Source of the DNA: Candidatus Marinamargulisbacteria bacterium SCGC AG-410-N11
GTDB taxonomy: Bacteria; Margulisbacteria; Marinamargulisbacteria; GCA-2716485; AG-410-N11
Length of the DNA stretch: 53,928 nt
Reading direction: 5' to 3'
Assembly (NCBI GenBank): GCA_003265895.1
Contig: QFBS01000007.1
Location: 1 to 53,928 of the forward strand
In this document: in pieces, positions 42,973-52,389 of the stretch
Numbering within the stretch: the first letter of the stretch is position 1
Layout of the letters: every line of letters starts with the position of its first letter
Translations under genes and position numbers: made by a program
Notes under the pieces: generated by a model
Seen by the model: the letters and a program-made list of their open reading frames with translations, nothing else
What the model was told of the DNA's origin: nothing
The model's database searches: none

Positions 42973-44991
42973 TTAAAGATTGTATTTTATAGAAGTAGAT
43001 GGTTTTGTAGAATTACTTAATTGATCAAAGTTTAGTTTTGGATAAGTTTCAAAAGATGAATTTAATTCTAGTAATCCTGTTTGGTAATCTTCTTCAATAA
43101 AGGAAGTTTCCATTAAGTTGAGAGTTTTATCTTCCATTAAAAATCGACTATGTTGCGTAGTCATTGAGTTCGTAGATGATGAGAATGATTTCGTTTGTTG
43201 CGGTTTAAATATAAATAAATTTAATTTAGCTCGAGTAATTGCAACATATAACAACCTAAGTTCTTCCTGTTCTTTTTCATTATTATCAAAACTTTTGGAG
43301 CTAGGTAGATAACCATCGATAATTGATATAATAAAAACCGTATTCCATTCAAGACCTTTTGCAGAATGAATTGTTGTTAGTGTTAAAACAGAATTATCAT
43401 TGGGATTAGTGGATAAAGAGTCAATAGGATCGAGAGTTAGTTCTGTAATAAAATCTTCTAATAAAGTATAACGAGATGCAATTGTTTTGAGATTGTTTAA
43501 ATCCAAACTACGTTTTAAATAATCATCATATTTTTTTTCAAAATATGGTAAATTAAGGTCAAAAACTTTTTCAAATAACTCTGTTACAGAAGCGGGTGAC
43601 TTTATGCTGTTATTAAAAAAAGTAAATAATTTATTTAATTCGGAGAAGAACTTTTTAGATTTATATTTATTGAGTAATTGATTTATAGATTGGTTATTTA
43701 GATTAGGAATAATATTTAATAATTCAGAAACAGTCTTAGGTCCTACACCTTCTATAAGCATGAGTACTCGAGACCAACTTATAATATCTTTTGAGTTTGA
43801 GATTATTTTAAAATAAGCCATTATATCTTTAATATGTGAAGCTTCTATAAACTTACTTCCTCCAACTTTAATAAATGGAATATCCGACTTCTTTAATTCA
43901 ATTTCTAAATCATTAGAATGCCAACTGGATCTCATTAGAACGGCGATATCAGAAAGCGAAGTTCCTTGGATTAGTAGGTCTTGAATCTTTTGAACAATAA
44001 ATTTAGCTTGATCCCATTCATTTTTTGATTCTATATAGAATGGTTTTTGTGTAGATTTAAAATCGCTATAAAGAGATTTAGAAATTGCGGAAGAATGAAA
44101 CTTAATAACTTCATTAGACAGATCTAAAATAGGTTGAACACTTCGGTAGTTTTGTTCTAATTTAATAATAGTGGTATTTTTAAATTGTTCAGAAAAATTT
44201 AAAATATGACTGATATTAGCACCTCTGAAAGAGTAGATACTTTGACAGTCATCTCCTACGGCCATTATATTTTGTTCTTTAGTTAACAAATTACTCACAA
44301 TATCTGCCTGAATATTATTAGTATCTTGATATTCATCGATCATAACATAACGATAAGAATTTTGAACAAAATCTTGAACTTCTTTATGCGTTAATAATAA
44401 CTTAGAAAATGATAGTAAGTCATCGTAATCAAAAACTGAAAGTTCCATTTTTCTAATTTTATACTGATTAAAAATAGTAGTAATTAATTCAATAGCATTA
44501 ACAAATTGAGGATAATTATCTATTAGATAACTTTCTAACGAAGATTCTGTATTAAAACAGTGAGAAAGTAAATTAGAAAGTGTACTTTTATTTGGTAAAT
44601 CTATAGTTGAAGAAACATAGTCTTTACGAATTAAATTAATAAGATCTTCTGACTCAGATCGATCAAAAATTGAAAAGGAGTTTGAGTAATTAATTAAGTG
44701 ATGAAATCGTTTAATAAGACTATGACAAAAAGAATGAAAAGTACCTCCAGAAACATATTGACATTTAGGGTTACTAAGTTTGGATGCTCGAGTAAGAATT
44801 TCGTTAGCTGCTTTACGAGTGAAGGATAGTAGCAGGATACTATTAGGAGAAATACCATCATCAATAAGTCTTGCAACTCGGTATACTAATGTTTTTGTTT
44901 TACCAGACCCAGCTCCTGCAATAATAAGCGCAGGTCCGTTATTAAACATAACAGCCTTGAGTTGATTTGTATTGAGAGTACTAAAATCCAT
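42973..44991 (-). CDS. pcrA: UvrD/PcrA-type superfamily 1 DNA helicase
   Basis: This is a 3'-5' ATP-dependent DNA helicase for repair and replication-fork maintenance. The 672 residues have the Q motif (LNTNQLKAV), Walker A (IIAGAGSGKTKTLVYRV), motif Ib/II with MIDEYQDTNNIQADIV, motif III AVGDDCQSIYSFRGA, motif IV LEQNYRSVQPIL, motif V LTTIHSAKGLEWNTVFI and motif VI LRLLYVAITRAKLNLFI. It is about 50 residues shorter than PcrA and lacks much of the UvrD C-terminal tail. UvrD and PcrA cannot be told apart here; no Shine-Dalgarno was found before the ATG. Confidence 0.93.
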   Translation of the reverse strand: MDFSTLNTNQLKAVMFNNGPALIIAGAGSGKTKTLVYRVARLIDDGISPNSILLLSFTRKAANEILTRASKLSNPKCQYVSGGTFHSFCHSLIKRFHHLINYSNSFSIFDRSESEDLINLIRKDYVSSTIDLPNKSTLSNLLSHCFNTESSLESYLIDNYPQFVNAIELITTIFNQYKIRKMELSVFDYDDLLSFSKLLLTHKEVQDFVQNSYRYVMIDEYQDTNNIQADIVSNLLTKEQNIMAVGDDCQSIYSFRGANISHILNFSEQFKNTTIIKLEQNYRSVQPILDLSNEVIKFHSSAISKSLYSDFKSTQKPFYIESKNEWDQAKFIVQKIQDLLIQGTSLSDIAVLMRSSWHSNDLEIELKKSDIPFIKVGGSKFIEASHIKDIMAYFKIISNSKDIISWSRVLMLIEGVGPKTVSELLNIIPNLNNQSINQLLNKYKSKKFFSELNKLFTFFNNSIKSPASVTELFEKVFDLNLPYFEKKYDDYLKRSLDLNNLKTIASRYTLLEDFITELTLDPIDSLSTNPNDNSVLTLTTIHSAKGLEWNTVFIISIIDGYLPSSKSFDNNEKEQEELRLLYVAITRAKLNLFIFKPQQTKSFSSSTNSMTTQHSRFLMEDKTLNLMETSFIEEDYQTGLLELNSSFETYPKLNFDQLSNSTKPSTSIKYNL

Positions 44992-45198
44992 AAATAAATA
45001 TCTAACTTGTTATAAACTTAAAAAAATAATATAATACCTTAACTTAATATTAATAAAAAAATAAGAAATAATATATTAATATATTTCAATGTAACATTAT
45101 AATGATATTTTTCGATAATTATATAAATAAAGTTTTAAACTTCATATTAATACTTAATCAAAAAAGTATTAAATATTGTAAAAAAAGGAGAGGTTGAT

Positions 45199-48100
45199 AT
45201 GTTTTTAAAAAGGTTTTTTGTTTTTCTTTTAGTATTAACATTATTCTTTGTTAATAAGCTGTGTATATTGGGAGATGATTTAGTATTTAATTTAAAGCCA
45301 GACCCAGTAATGATAGGTCAAAAATTACATGTTTCTTTAATTTCTGATGTAGAGTTAAATGGCGTAGATATTGAAATATCAAATGGAAAGAAAATTAAGT
45401 TAAAGAAAGTAAATGATAAACTATTTAATTTTAACTACAAAATAGGTCTCAATGAAAAACCTGGAAATTATAACGTGTCAATTATTTTATCGACAACAGA
45501 TGGCCAAAAATTAAAACTACCTAATACATCTTTTCAAGTTATTAAAAAGCCAACATTAAGTAAGTCATCCAAAAGTGTAGAAGTTAATACAAAGAGTTTC
45601 TTTGATAATTCCAAAACGTCTAATTTAAACATAAAAATTGATGAACTTGAGCAAAATGTTGATAACTTGGAACAAGAAAAGCAAAATTTAAAAAAGAAAA
45701 TAAAAAATTTAAAAAATAATATCAATAATATGAAGAAAAAATTAGCTAACGAAGATTTAATTAAGCAAAAAGAGGAAGAGTTAAAAAGATTAGAGCAGCA
45801 GTTAAAGAAGCAGCAAGAAGAATTAGCAAAACAATTAGCAAATTTAAAAAATAAATTAAAAGATTTAAATGCAGAGAAAGAAAGAATTAAAAAGCAGTCG
45901 GAATTACTTTCTTCATTAGAGTCAAAGTTAAAAGATCAAAAGTCTAACTTAGATTTAAAATCTAAGGAACTTACTAAGAAGAGTTTTTTGGCAGAAGAAA
46001 AAGAAAACTACTTATATAATAAACAAACAATCTCAGAACAGAGAGAGAGTAACATTACAAAAAAAGAAAAGGCCTTAGTATTGTTAGAACAGGAAATTTC
46101 ATCAAAAAATAATGAGTTAGAAAGTATTAAGGCGAAACTAATAACACAACAAGGAAATTTAGAAAATTCAAAACAGCAAATCGAAAATGAAAAAAATGAA
46201 ATTAGTAAAGAGAAAATTTATTTAGAACAAGTATCGGAAGGTATCAAGAGTGAACAAAGTAAATTAGTAGAGCTAACCTTAGAGTTAAAAGAAAAGCAAG
46301 ACGAATTTGAACAAGTAAAAGTTGCAAATATGTTAGAAACGGAAAAGAAAGAATCCGCAATTTTAGAAAAACAAAATCAATTAGATGGACTACAAATATT
46401 AATGGCGAATGCTAGTGATAATTTAAAGAAATTAGAATTTGAACAACAAAATAAAAGTATTGAGTTAGAAGAGAGAGTCAAAAATTTTGAGATACAAAAA
46501 GTTAAGTTCGAAAAAAATATGAATACGATTTCAAAACAAAAACAATTAATTGTAAATTTAGAAAAAGAGTTACAAATTAAATATGATTTATTAAAGTCTC
46601 TAAATAGTTGGATTCAGAATCAAATAGGAGATTTGAAATTAGAGTATAAGAAAAATAATAAGCAAAACTCTGATTATTTAAATAAGTTTGATGAAAAATT
46701 TCAGCAACTAGAAGGGTTAACACGTTTAATAGAAAATAGAGCTCAAAACTTAGAGTCATATAACAAAGACCTTCAAAGCGAAACAATTTTAAAGGATTTT
46801 GAAATAGAGTCATTAAAAAGACCACATTATAGGTATGCTTTTTCACCATTTTTAGGAATGAGAGGGGTATCTAGCAGTTCTCAAAATGGAGCTGAGGGTG
46901 GGTTAAGATTAGTTACTTTTTATAATAAAATGTTTTCGTTTCAAGGAGGAGTCTCTTTATTTAGTACACAAAAAAAGGAGTCTAGTTTAATTAAGCAACA
47001 GGAACATATTTTATATAATATATCTACATTATATGATTTTAACCCAGGGGAAAAAGCACGCTTTTATTTATTAGGAGGGATAGAGGGTGCTTTAAATGGA
47101 AACCGAAAAAAAATTGGATTATGTTCTGGGGTTGGGTTTAAGTATTTTATCAACCCAAAAATAGTAACTCGATTTGAAATAAAGTATAGTAATGAATTAT
47201 CTGCTACGATTGGTTTTGAAAATCATATTTCGCCTATTTTTAATAAAATTAAGAATAAGCTTACACAAGAAAAAATTAAAACTATTTCAGAAGTAGATCA
47301 GTTTTCTTCAAGAAATTTAGAAGGTATAATATCAGTTCCAGAATCAGTTTTAATTTTTAAGAAGAATAATGTTAAGTTGCAAGATACATTACAACACTGG
47401 TCTTATTTAGATGTTCAGTCTGTCTTAAATTTAGGTTTAATGGATCCCAAAGTTATTGGCTCAGAAAGATTATTTGATATTAACTCGTCAATAAATAAGG
47501 CTGATTGTTCTAAAATATTAAGTCGTTTAGCCAATATTGAAGATTTATTAGTAGTGAAGCAGGTACCTATTTCAATTAGTTTTGTAGGTGAGAATAGTCA
47601 AAATAATTTAATATCAGTATTAATTCTTGATTCTGAAAACAATATTATTAAAACATTAGCTAAAAATGAAAGAGTTTTATCTAATAAGGTAAAGTATATA
47701 TGGAAATTAGATCAAAAGAGTTTAAATACAGGTAAATATAGAGTGGTACTTAATGTAAGCTCTAATTTATTAAAAGTTGATGAAAATAAAAAATATACGA
47801 TTAGTGAAAATAGTATTTTGAGTGAAGTTAAAACAATAGAGGTAAAAGAAGTAAATAAGCCATCTTTATCTTCTGTATTTTCAAATCCTGGGTTTTCTGA
47901 TATTCCAAAAGATTTTCCAGGTAGTGAATATATTTTTGAATCAGTTAAACTAGGTATTTTTCAAAAACCAATTATAAAGATTAATAAGAACGACTCGATA
48001 AGTTTTAATCCATATGAAGAAATGAAAAGAGTAGATTTTATGGTTTGTGTTACAAAAGTATTACTTCACTTTGGAGCTTCCTTAAAGCCGGTTAAAGTAG

Positions 48101-48309
48101 ATTTTACGCCATACAAAGATTGGAATACTATAAATAATGATAAAATGGCATATTTAACAACATATATAGTGGAGCTAGGGTATGGAGGAGATGATCAAAA
48201 ACGTTTAAGACCAAATGATTTAATAACACGAGCTGAAGTTGCTACCATTATAAATAGAGTGTTAAAGTGGAAAGATAATAAGCAGTTGATTTCTATTAGT
48301 CAGAATTAG
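45199..48309 (+). CDS. coiled-coil / beta-barrel / SLH-domain envelope protein
   Basis: The 1036-residue protein has a signal sequence (FFVFLLVLTLFFVNKL). An Ig-like N-terminal domain (about 28-118) is followed by a very long coiled coil rich in Lys, Glu and Gln (about 143-540). A strand-rich segment (about 541-685) starts YRYAFSPFLGMRG and contains FYLLGGIEGALNG and FKYFINPKIVTRFEI, like a small outer-membrane barrel. The end holds an SLH-like repeat (about 725-785, LQDTLQHWSYLDVQSVLNLG), a FlgD/FLN-like beta domain (about 788-880), and two further SLH repeats (from about 895 and 966: SDIPKDFPGSEYIFESVKLG; RLRPNDLITRAEVATIINRV). A strong Shine-Dalgarno precedes the ATG. It probably bridges envelope layers. 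Confidence 0.8.
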   Translation: MFLKRFFVFLLVLTLFFVNKLCILGDDLVFNLKPDPVMIGQKLHVSLISDVELNGVDIEISNGKKIKLKKVNDKLFNFNYKIGLNEKPGNYNVSIILSTTDGQKLKLPNTSFQVIKKPTLSKSSKSVEVNTKSFFDNSKTSNLNIKIDELEQNVDNLEQEKQNLKKKIKNLKNNINNMKKKLANEDLIKQKEEELKRLEQQLKKQQEELAKQLANLKNKLKDLNAEKERIKKQSELLSSLESKLKDQKSNLDLKSKELTKKSFLAEEKENYLYNKQTISEQRESNITKKEKALVLLEQEISSKNNELESIKAKLITQQGNLENSKQQIENEKNEISKEKIYLEQVSEGIKSEQSKLVELTLELKEKQDEFEQVKVANMLETEKKESAILEKQNQLDGLQILMANASDNLKKLEFEQQNKSIELEERVKNFEIQKVKFEKNMNTISKQKQLIVNLEKELQIKYDLLKSLNSWIQNQIGDLKLEYKKNNKQNSDYLNKFDEKFQQLEGLTRLIENRAQNLESYNKDLQSETILKDFEIESLKRPHYRYAFSPFLGMRGVSSSSQNGAEGGLRLVTFYNKMFSFQGGVSLFSTQKKESSLIKQQEHILYNISTLYDFNPGEKARFYLLGGIEGALNGNRKKIGLCSGVGFKYFINPKIVTRFEIKYSNELSATIGFENHISPIFNKIKNKLTQEKIKTISEVDQFSSRNLEGIISVPESVLIFKKNNVKLQDTLQHWSYLDVQSVLNLGLMDPKVIGSERLFDINSSINKADCSKILSRLANIEDLLVVKQVPISISFVGENSQNNLISVLILDSENNIIKTLAKNERVLSNKVKYIWKLDQKSLNTGKYRVVLNVSSNLLKVDENKKYTISENSILSEVKTIEVKEVNKPSLSSVFSNPGFSDIPKDFPGSEYIFESVKLGIFQKPIIKINKNDSISFNPYEEMKRVDFMVCVTKVLLHFGASLKPVKVDFTPYKDWNTINNDKMAYLTTYIVELGYGGDDQKRLRPNDLITRAEVATIINRVLKWKDNKQLISISQN

Positions 48310-49906
48310 CTAAAATATGATCAATAGAACTTTTAGAAATAAATTGTTTATAATGTTTAATTTCTGATTGATAGCGGATCAAAGACCAGTTTAATTCCTT
48401 TTGAAATAAGTTAGCAACTTGATTTAAGCATTGTATACCATTATTTTTTGAAAATGAAATTTGAGTTCGTCGTCGCAGAAAATCAGTGATCGTTTTACAA
48501 AACTCGTATCGAATTGAGTAGATCACTTCTCCACAATAATGATCCGTTCCAATTAATTTAGATTTGTAATCATTATTTTCTGAGAATACATTTAAAACAT
48601 TTCTATATTGACTACCATAGAAATGGATAATATGAGAATAAAGATTTTTATCGATATTAAATTGATCAGAATCTTTTTTGAAATTTAATTGAATATACTG
48701 ATTAATATTCTTAATGTATCCCCCATAAGAGTTTAGATTTTTAGACATCGGGATAAACGTATCATTTGGTCGAGCTACAGATATAATTTTTTTTGCCATT
48801 TCTTCAGTCATGCTTCTAAACGTTGTATATTTTCCACCAATAATTGAAAAGAGGTTGTGATTTTGAATAATAGAATGTTCGCGAGAGGAAGTTCCAATTT
48901 TTTTATTAGATACAAGTAAGGGTCTTAAACCAGCAAAAGTAAAAAAGATATCATGATATGTTAAATTAAGATTCGGAACGTAATAATTAACTTGTTTAAT
49001 TAAGTACAAGACTTCGTCTTTAGTTATATTAATAGAGTCCAAGTTATCATGATATAAAGTATCTGTTGTTCCGATTATTGAGTAGTTGTCCCATGGAATA
49101 ACAAAAAATATTCGATTATCATTTGTAGAAATAACAATAGACTCTTTAATTGGGATCGGTTTAGTTACCAAATGAATTCCTTTACTTAAATTTAAATAAT
49201 TAGGAAGTTTTTTATTGAAAAGCTTTAATAGTTTATCCGTCCATGGCCCTGTACAACTGGCATAGTATTTAGCCTTTATACAAAATTTTTTGCCTGAGAT
49301 ATTATCTAGACATGATAAATGAGAAATTTTAGAATTATTCGTATGTATTTTTATTACCTCACTATAAGATAATAGAGTCGCACCATATAGAGATGATTCT
49401 TGAGCAATTTCAATGCAGAGCTTAGCATCATTCATAATAGCATCATAATATTTAGCAACTCCGTTTAATTTAGATTGATTTAAACAAGTAGATAACTTAC
49501 CTAAAGTTTTAGATGTAAAAAAAGAATGGTTGGGTAACGTTTTTTGAAAACTTAACATGTCGTACAAGAGCATACCCATTTTAAGAATAAAGTTAGAGAG
49601 GATTCCTTTATAGACAGGAAATAAAAAAGGCATAGGTTTTACTAAGTGAGGAGCTGAATTGAGAAGTAAGTGTCGTTCTCTTAGCGCTTCAAATACTAAT
49701 TTAAAGTGAGCTTGTTTTAAATATCTTAATCCTCCATGAGCAAGCTTTGATGACAAGCTACTAGTTCCATAACCAAAATCATTTTTTTCTATCAGAATAA
49801 CCTTAAGGTTTCTTAAAGAAAGTTCTCTAGCCAAAGATACACCATTAATACCACCACCGATAATGGCAACATCATATTCTTGATTATATTGAGTAGAATC
49901 GTTCAT
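48296..49906 (-). CDS. glpD: aerobic-type glycerol-3-phosphate dehydrogenase GlpD
   Basis: GlpD oxidises glycerol 3-phosphate to dihydroxyacetone phosphate with FAD, passing electrons to quinone at the inner membrane. The 536 residues begin with the FAD motif DVAIIGGGINGVSLARELS and the family signature YGTSSLSSKLAHGGLRYLKQ, then SCTGPWTDKLL, WDNYSIIGTTDT, FAGLRPLL and SIIGGKYTTFRSMTEEMAK, followed by the C-terminal GlpD cap domain with the RYEFCKTITDFLRRRTQISF segment. It overlaps the end of the convergent SLH protein gene by 14 bp. The product feeds TpiA. Confidence 0.94.
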   Translation of the reverse strand: MNDSTQYNQEYDVAIIGGGINGVSLARELSLRNLKVILIEKNDFGYGTSSLSSKLAHGGLRYLKQAHFKLVFEALRERHLLLNSAPHLVKPMPFLFPVYKGILSNFILKMGMLLYDMLSFQKTLPNHSFFTSKTLGKLSTCLNQSKLNGVAKYYDAIMNDAKLCIEIAQESSLYGATLLSYSEVIKIHTNNSKISHLSCLDNISGKKFCIKAKYYASCTGPWTDKLLKLFNKKLPNYLNLSKGIHLVTKPIPIKESIVISTNDNRIFFVIPWDNYSIIGTTDTLYHDNLDSINITKDEVLYLIKQVNYYVPNLNLTYHDIFFTFAGLRPLLVSNKKIGTSSREHSIIQNHNLFSIIGGKYTTFRSMTEEMAKKIISVARPNDTFIPMSKNLNSYGGYIKNINQYIQLNFKKDSDQFNIDKNLYSHIIHFYGSQYRNVLNVFSENNDYKSKLIGTDHYCGEVIYSIRYEFCKTITDFLRRRTQISFSKNNGIQCLNQVANLFQKELNWSLIRYQSEIKHYKQFISKSSIDHILANSD

Positions 49907-50033
49907 ATTTTAATAGTACCTATTTATTTATAAAAATAAACAATTTTATGTTATATATACTTATATATTAAGTTATTAGTTATTTTAAAAAGTATGATAT
50001 AATTTATCCGAATAAAATTAAGGAGAAACATAA

Positions 50034-51380
50034 TTGTTTAAAAAATTATTAATTGCAAATAGAGGCGAAATTGCCGTTAGAATTATTCGCGCATGTAAGG
50101 AATTAGAAATTGGTTCAGTTGCTGTGTATTCTGAGGTTGATAAAAATTCATTGCATGTGAAATTAGCAGATGAGGCTGTCTGTATTGGACCTGCATCACC
50201 TAAAGAAAGTTATTTGAATATTCCTGCAATTATTGCTGCAGCTGAAATTACTGGTTCTGAAGCTATTCATCCAGGCTATGGCTTTTTATCGGAAAGTGCA
50301 GAGTTTAGTGAAATTTGTACTGCTAATAATATTGTTTTTATTGGAGCGACACCGAGTAATATAAGGCTGATGGGAAATAAAAGTCAGGCTAAAAAAACAA
50401 TGAAGAAATGTGGAGTGCCTATTATTGAAGGCTCTGATGGTGTAATAAAATCTAAAAAAGAATTAATTAATGTAGCAGAAAAAGTAGGATATCCTTTATT
50501 ACTAAAAGCATCTTCTGGGGGCGGTGGAAAAGGGATGCGTATTGTAAATAAAGAGTCAGAATTAGAATCAAATTATGAAATTGCTAAAAATGAAGCTAAA
50601 GCATGTTTTGGAGAGGGGAGTATTTACGTTGAAAAATTTATAGAAGATCCTCGACATATTGAAATACAAATATTAGCAGATAAAAAAGGCAATACGATTT
50701 ATTTAGGAGAAAGAGAGTGTTCGGTTCAAAGACGACATCAAAAATTAATTGAAGAAGCGCCTTCTCCAAATGTTACTGATCGATTAAGGAAAAAAATGGG
50801 TAAGATAACCGTTAAGGCGGTTAAAAGTATAAAGTATCAGGGTGCAGGAACAGTTGAGTTTTTAGTAGATAAAAAGTTAAATTTTTATTTTATGGAGATG
50901 AATACCCGTATTCAAGTAGAGCATCCGGTTACCGAGATGATTACAGGGATCGATTTAGTAAAACATCAAATTAATATCGCTTACGGAAATAAATTAAACA
51001 TAAAGCAAAATGATATTAAATTGTTTGGACATTCAATTGAATTTAGAATAAATGCAGAAGACTTTAAAAATGGATTTAAACCTTCTCCAGGAAATATATC
51101 TTTATTTTTACCTCCGGGAGGAAAAGGAATAAGGATTGATAGTTTTATTTATCCTGGGTTTGATGTTCCGATATATTATGATTCTTTATTAGGGAAATTA
51201 ATTATTTGGGGAATTGATCGTAAAGAAGCCTTGATGAGGGCAAGACGTGCATTAGATGAATTTATTTTAGATGGTGTTAAAACAACAATACCATTTCATA
51301 AATTAGTGTTAGATAATAAAAAATTTAAATCTGGTAATTATACAACCCATTTTGTAGAAGAAGAATTTAGTAGTTTATGA
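50034..51380 (+). CDS. accC: acetyl-CoA carboxylase biotin carboxylase subunit
   Basis: AccC carboxylates the biotin of AccB with ATP and bicarbonate, the committed step of fatty-acid synthesis. The 448 residues match E. coli AccC in length. The N-terminal LIANRGEIAVRIIRACKELE, the ATP-grasp Gly-rich loop LKASSGGGGKGMRIV, the EKFIEDPRHIEIQILAD strand, the catalytic region MEMNTRIQVEHPVTEMITG and the C-terminal FRINAEDF are all present. The start is TTG with aaggag eight bases upstream. It overlaps nusB by 4 bp; accB is not adjacent in this window. Confidence 0.96.
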   Translation: MFKKLLIANRGEIAVRIIRACKELEIGSVAVYSEVDKNSLHVKLADEAVCIGPASPKESYLNIPAIIAAAEITGSEAIHPGYGFLSESAEFSEICTANNIVFIGATPSNIRLMGNKSQAKKTMKKCGVPIIEGSDGVIKSKKELINVAEKVGYPLLLKASSGGGGKGMRIVNKESELESNYEIAKNEAKACFGEGSIYVEKFIEDPRHIEIQILADKKGNTIYLGERECSVQRRHQKLIEEAPSPNVTDRLRKKMGKITVKAVKSIKYQGAGTVEFLVDKKLNFYFMEMNTRIQVEHPVTEMITGIDLVKHQINIAYGNKLNIKQNDIKLFGHSIEFRINAEDFKNGFKPSPGNISLFLPPGGKGIRIDSFIYPGFDVPIYYDSLLGKLIIWGIDRKEALMRARRALDEFILDGVKTTIPFHKLVLDNKKFKSGNYTTHFVEEEFSSL

Positions 51381-51787
51381 GTAAACGAAGAACCGGTAGA
51401 AAGTTAGCAATGCAGTTATTATATCAGTTTGATATCAAACAAATAAATATATCTGAAATTATTAAAGATTTAAACGAAAATAGATCTTATGAAGTAGAAA
51501 CAAAGAGCTGGGCAACAGAACTAGCATCAGGAACGTTAAAGATGATTGATATATCAGATGGTATTATTTCAAAGTATTCAGAGTCCTGGGATATAAATCG
51601 GGTAAATAAAATAGATAAATCGATTCTAAGGTTAGCGTTATTTGAAATAACTAAAACTGAAACAGATAATAAAATAATTTTAAATGAATACTTAGAAATT
51701 GCAAAAAAATATTCTACTGAAGATTCTTATAAATTTATTAATGGCATATTAGGGGCATACGTTAATGATCAATGTTTACAGGGCTAA
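51377..51787 (+). CDS. nusB: transcription antitermination factor NusB
   Basis: NusB with S10 (NusE) supports rRNA antitermination. The 136-residue all-helical protein shows RRTGRKLAMQLLYQFDI, SESWDINRVNKIDKSILRLALFEI-type segments and NEYLEIAKKYSTEDSYKFINGILG. The ATG overlaps the accC stop as ATGA, and its 3' end overlaps ribE by 16 bp. The order accC-nusB recalls Bacillus-type genomes. Confidence 0.95.
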   Translation: MSKRRTGRKLAMQLLYQFDIKQINISEIIKDLNENRSYEVETKSWATELASGTLKMIDISDGIISKYSESWDINRVNKIDKSILRLALFEITKTETDNKIILNEYLEIAKKYSTEDSYKFINGILGAYVNDQCLQG

Positions 51788-52389
51788 TAGAGTTAACAGG
51801 TAATATTAATACTATACAGTCCAATAATAATGGATTGGATATATCAATTAAAGTTGACGCATCGTTTTTAGAAACAGTAAATATAGGCGATAGTATATCA
51901 GTTAATGGTATTTGTTCTACTGTAATTTCAAAAAATAATACAATTTTTTTTGTTAATTATTTAGAAGAAACACTTAAAAAGACAACGATTAGTGATATAA
52001 AATTAAACCATCAAGTAAATTTAGAAAAAAGTATCAGTATTCAAACACCAATAGGTGGTCATTTTGTAACAGGTCATGTTGATACAGTAGCCAAATTAAT
52101 AAATGTTGAAAAAGATGACCCTTGGAGAATCATATCTATTGAGTTAAATAAAGAGTTTAGACATTTAGTTGTAGAAAAAGGGTCCATTACATTAGATGGG
52201 ATAAGCTTAACTGTAGTTAATATAGAACAGGATTATTTTACTTGTCATTTAATTCCTCATACAATTGAAAAAACAACGTTTTTAAATCGAAGAAAAGGAG
52301 ACTTGTTAAATATAGAATTTGACATTTTAGGCAAGTATTTATATCGTTTTTATAAACTTGAAAATCAGAGGTCATTAAATGACGGTTAA
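51772..52389 (+). CDS. ribE: riboflavin synthase alpha subunit
   Basis: The enzyme dismutates 6,7-dimethyl-8-ribityllumazine to riboflavin. The 205 residues form the two-lobed lumazine-binding repeat: MFTGLIELTG, GDSISVNGICSTV, GGHFVTGHVDT in the first lobe and GSITLDGISLTV in the second. It lies inside overlapping genes on both sides (16 bp with nusB, 11 bp with ribBA), so translation is coupled. No FMN riboswitch was seen upstream. Confidence 0.95.
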   Translation: MFTGLIELTGNINTIQSNNNGLDISIKVDASFLETVNIGDSISVNGICSTVISKNNTIFFVNYLEETLKKTTISDIKLNHQVNLEKSISIQTPIGGHFVTGHVDTVAKLINVEKDDPWRIISIELNKEFRHLVVEKGSITLDGISLTVVNIEQDYFTCHLIPHTIEKTTFLNRRKGDLLNIEFDILGKYLYRFYKLENQRSLNDG

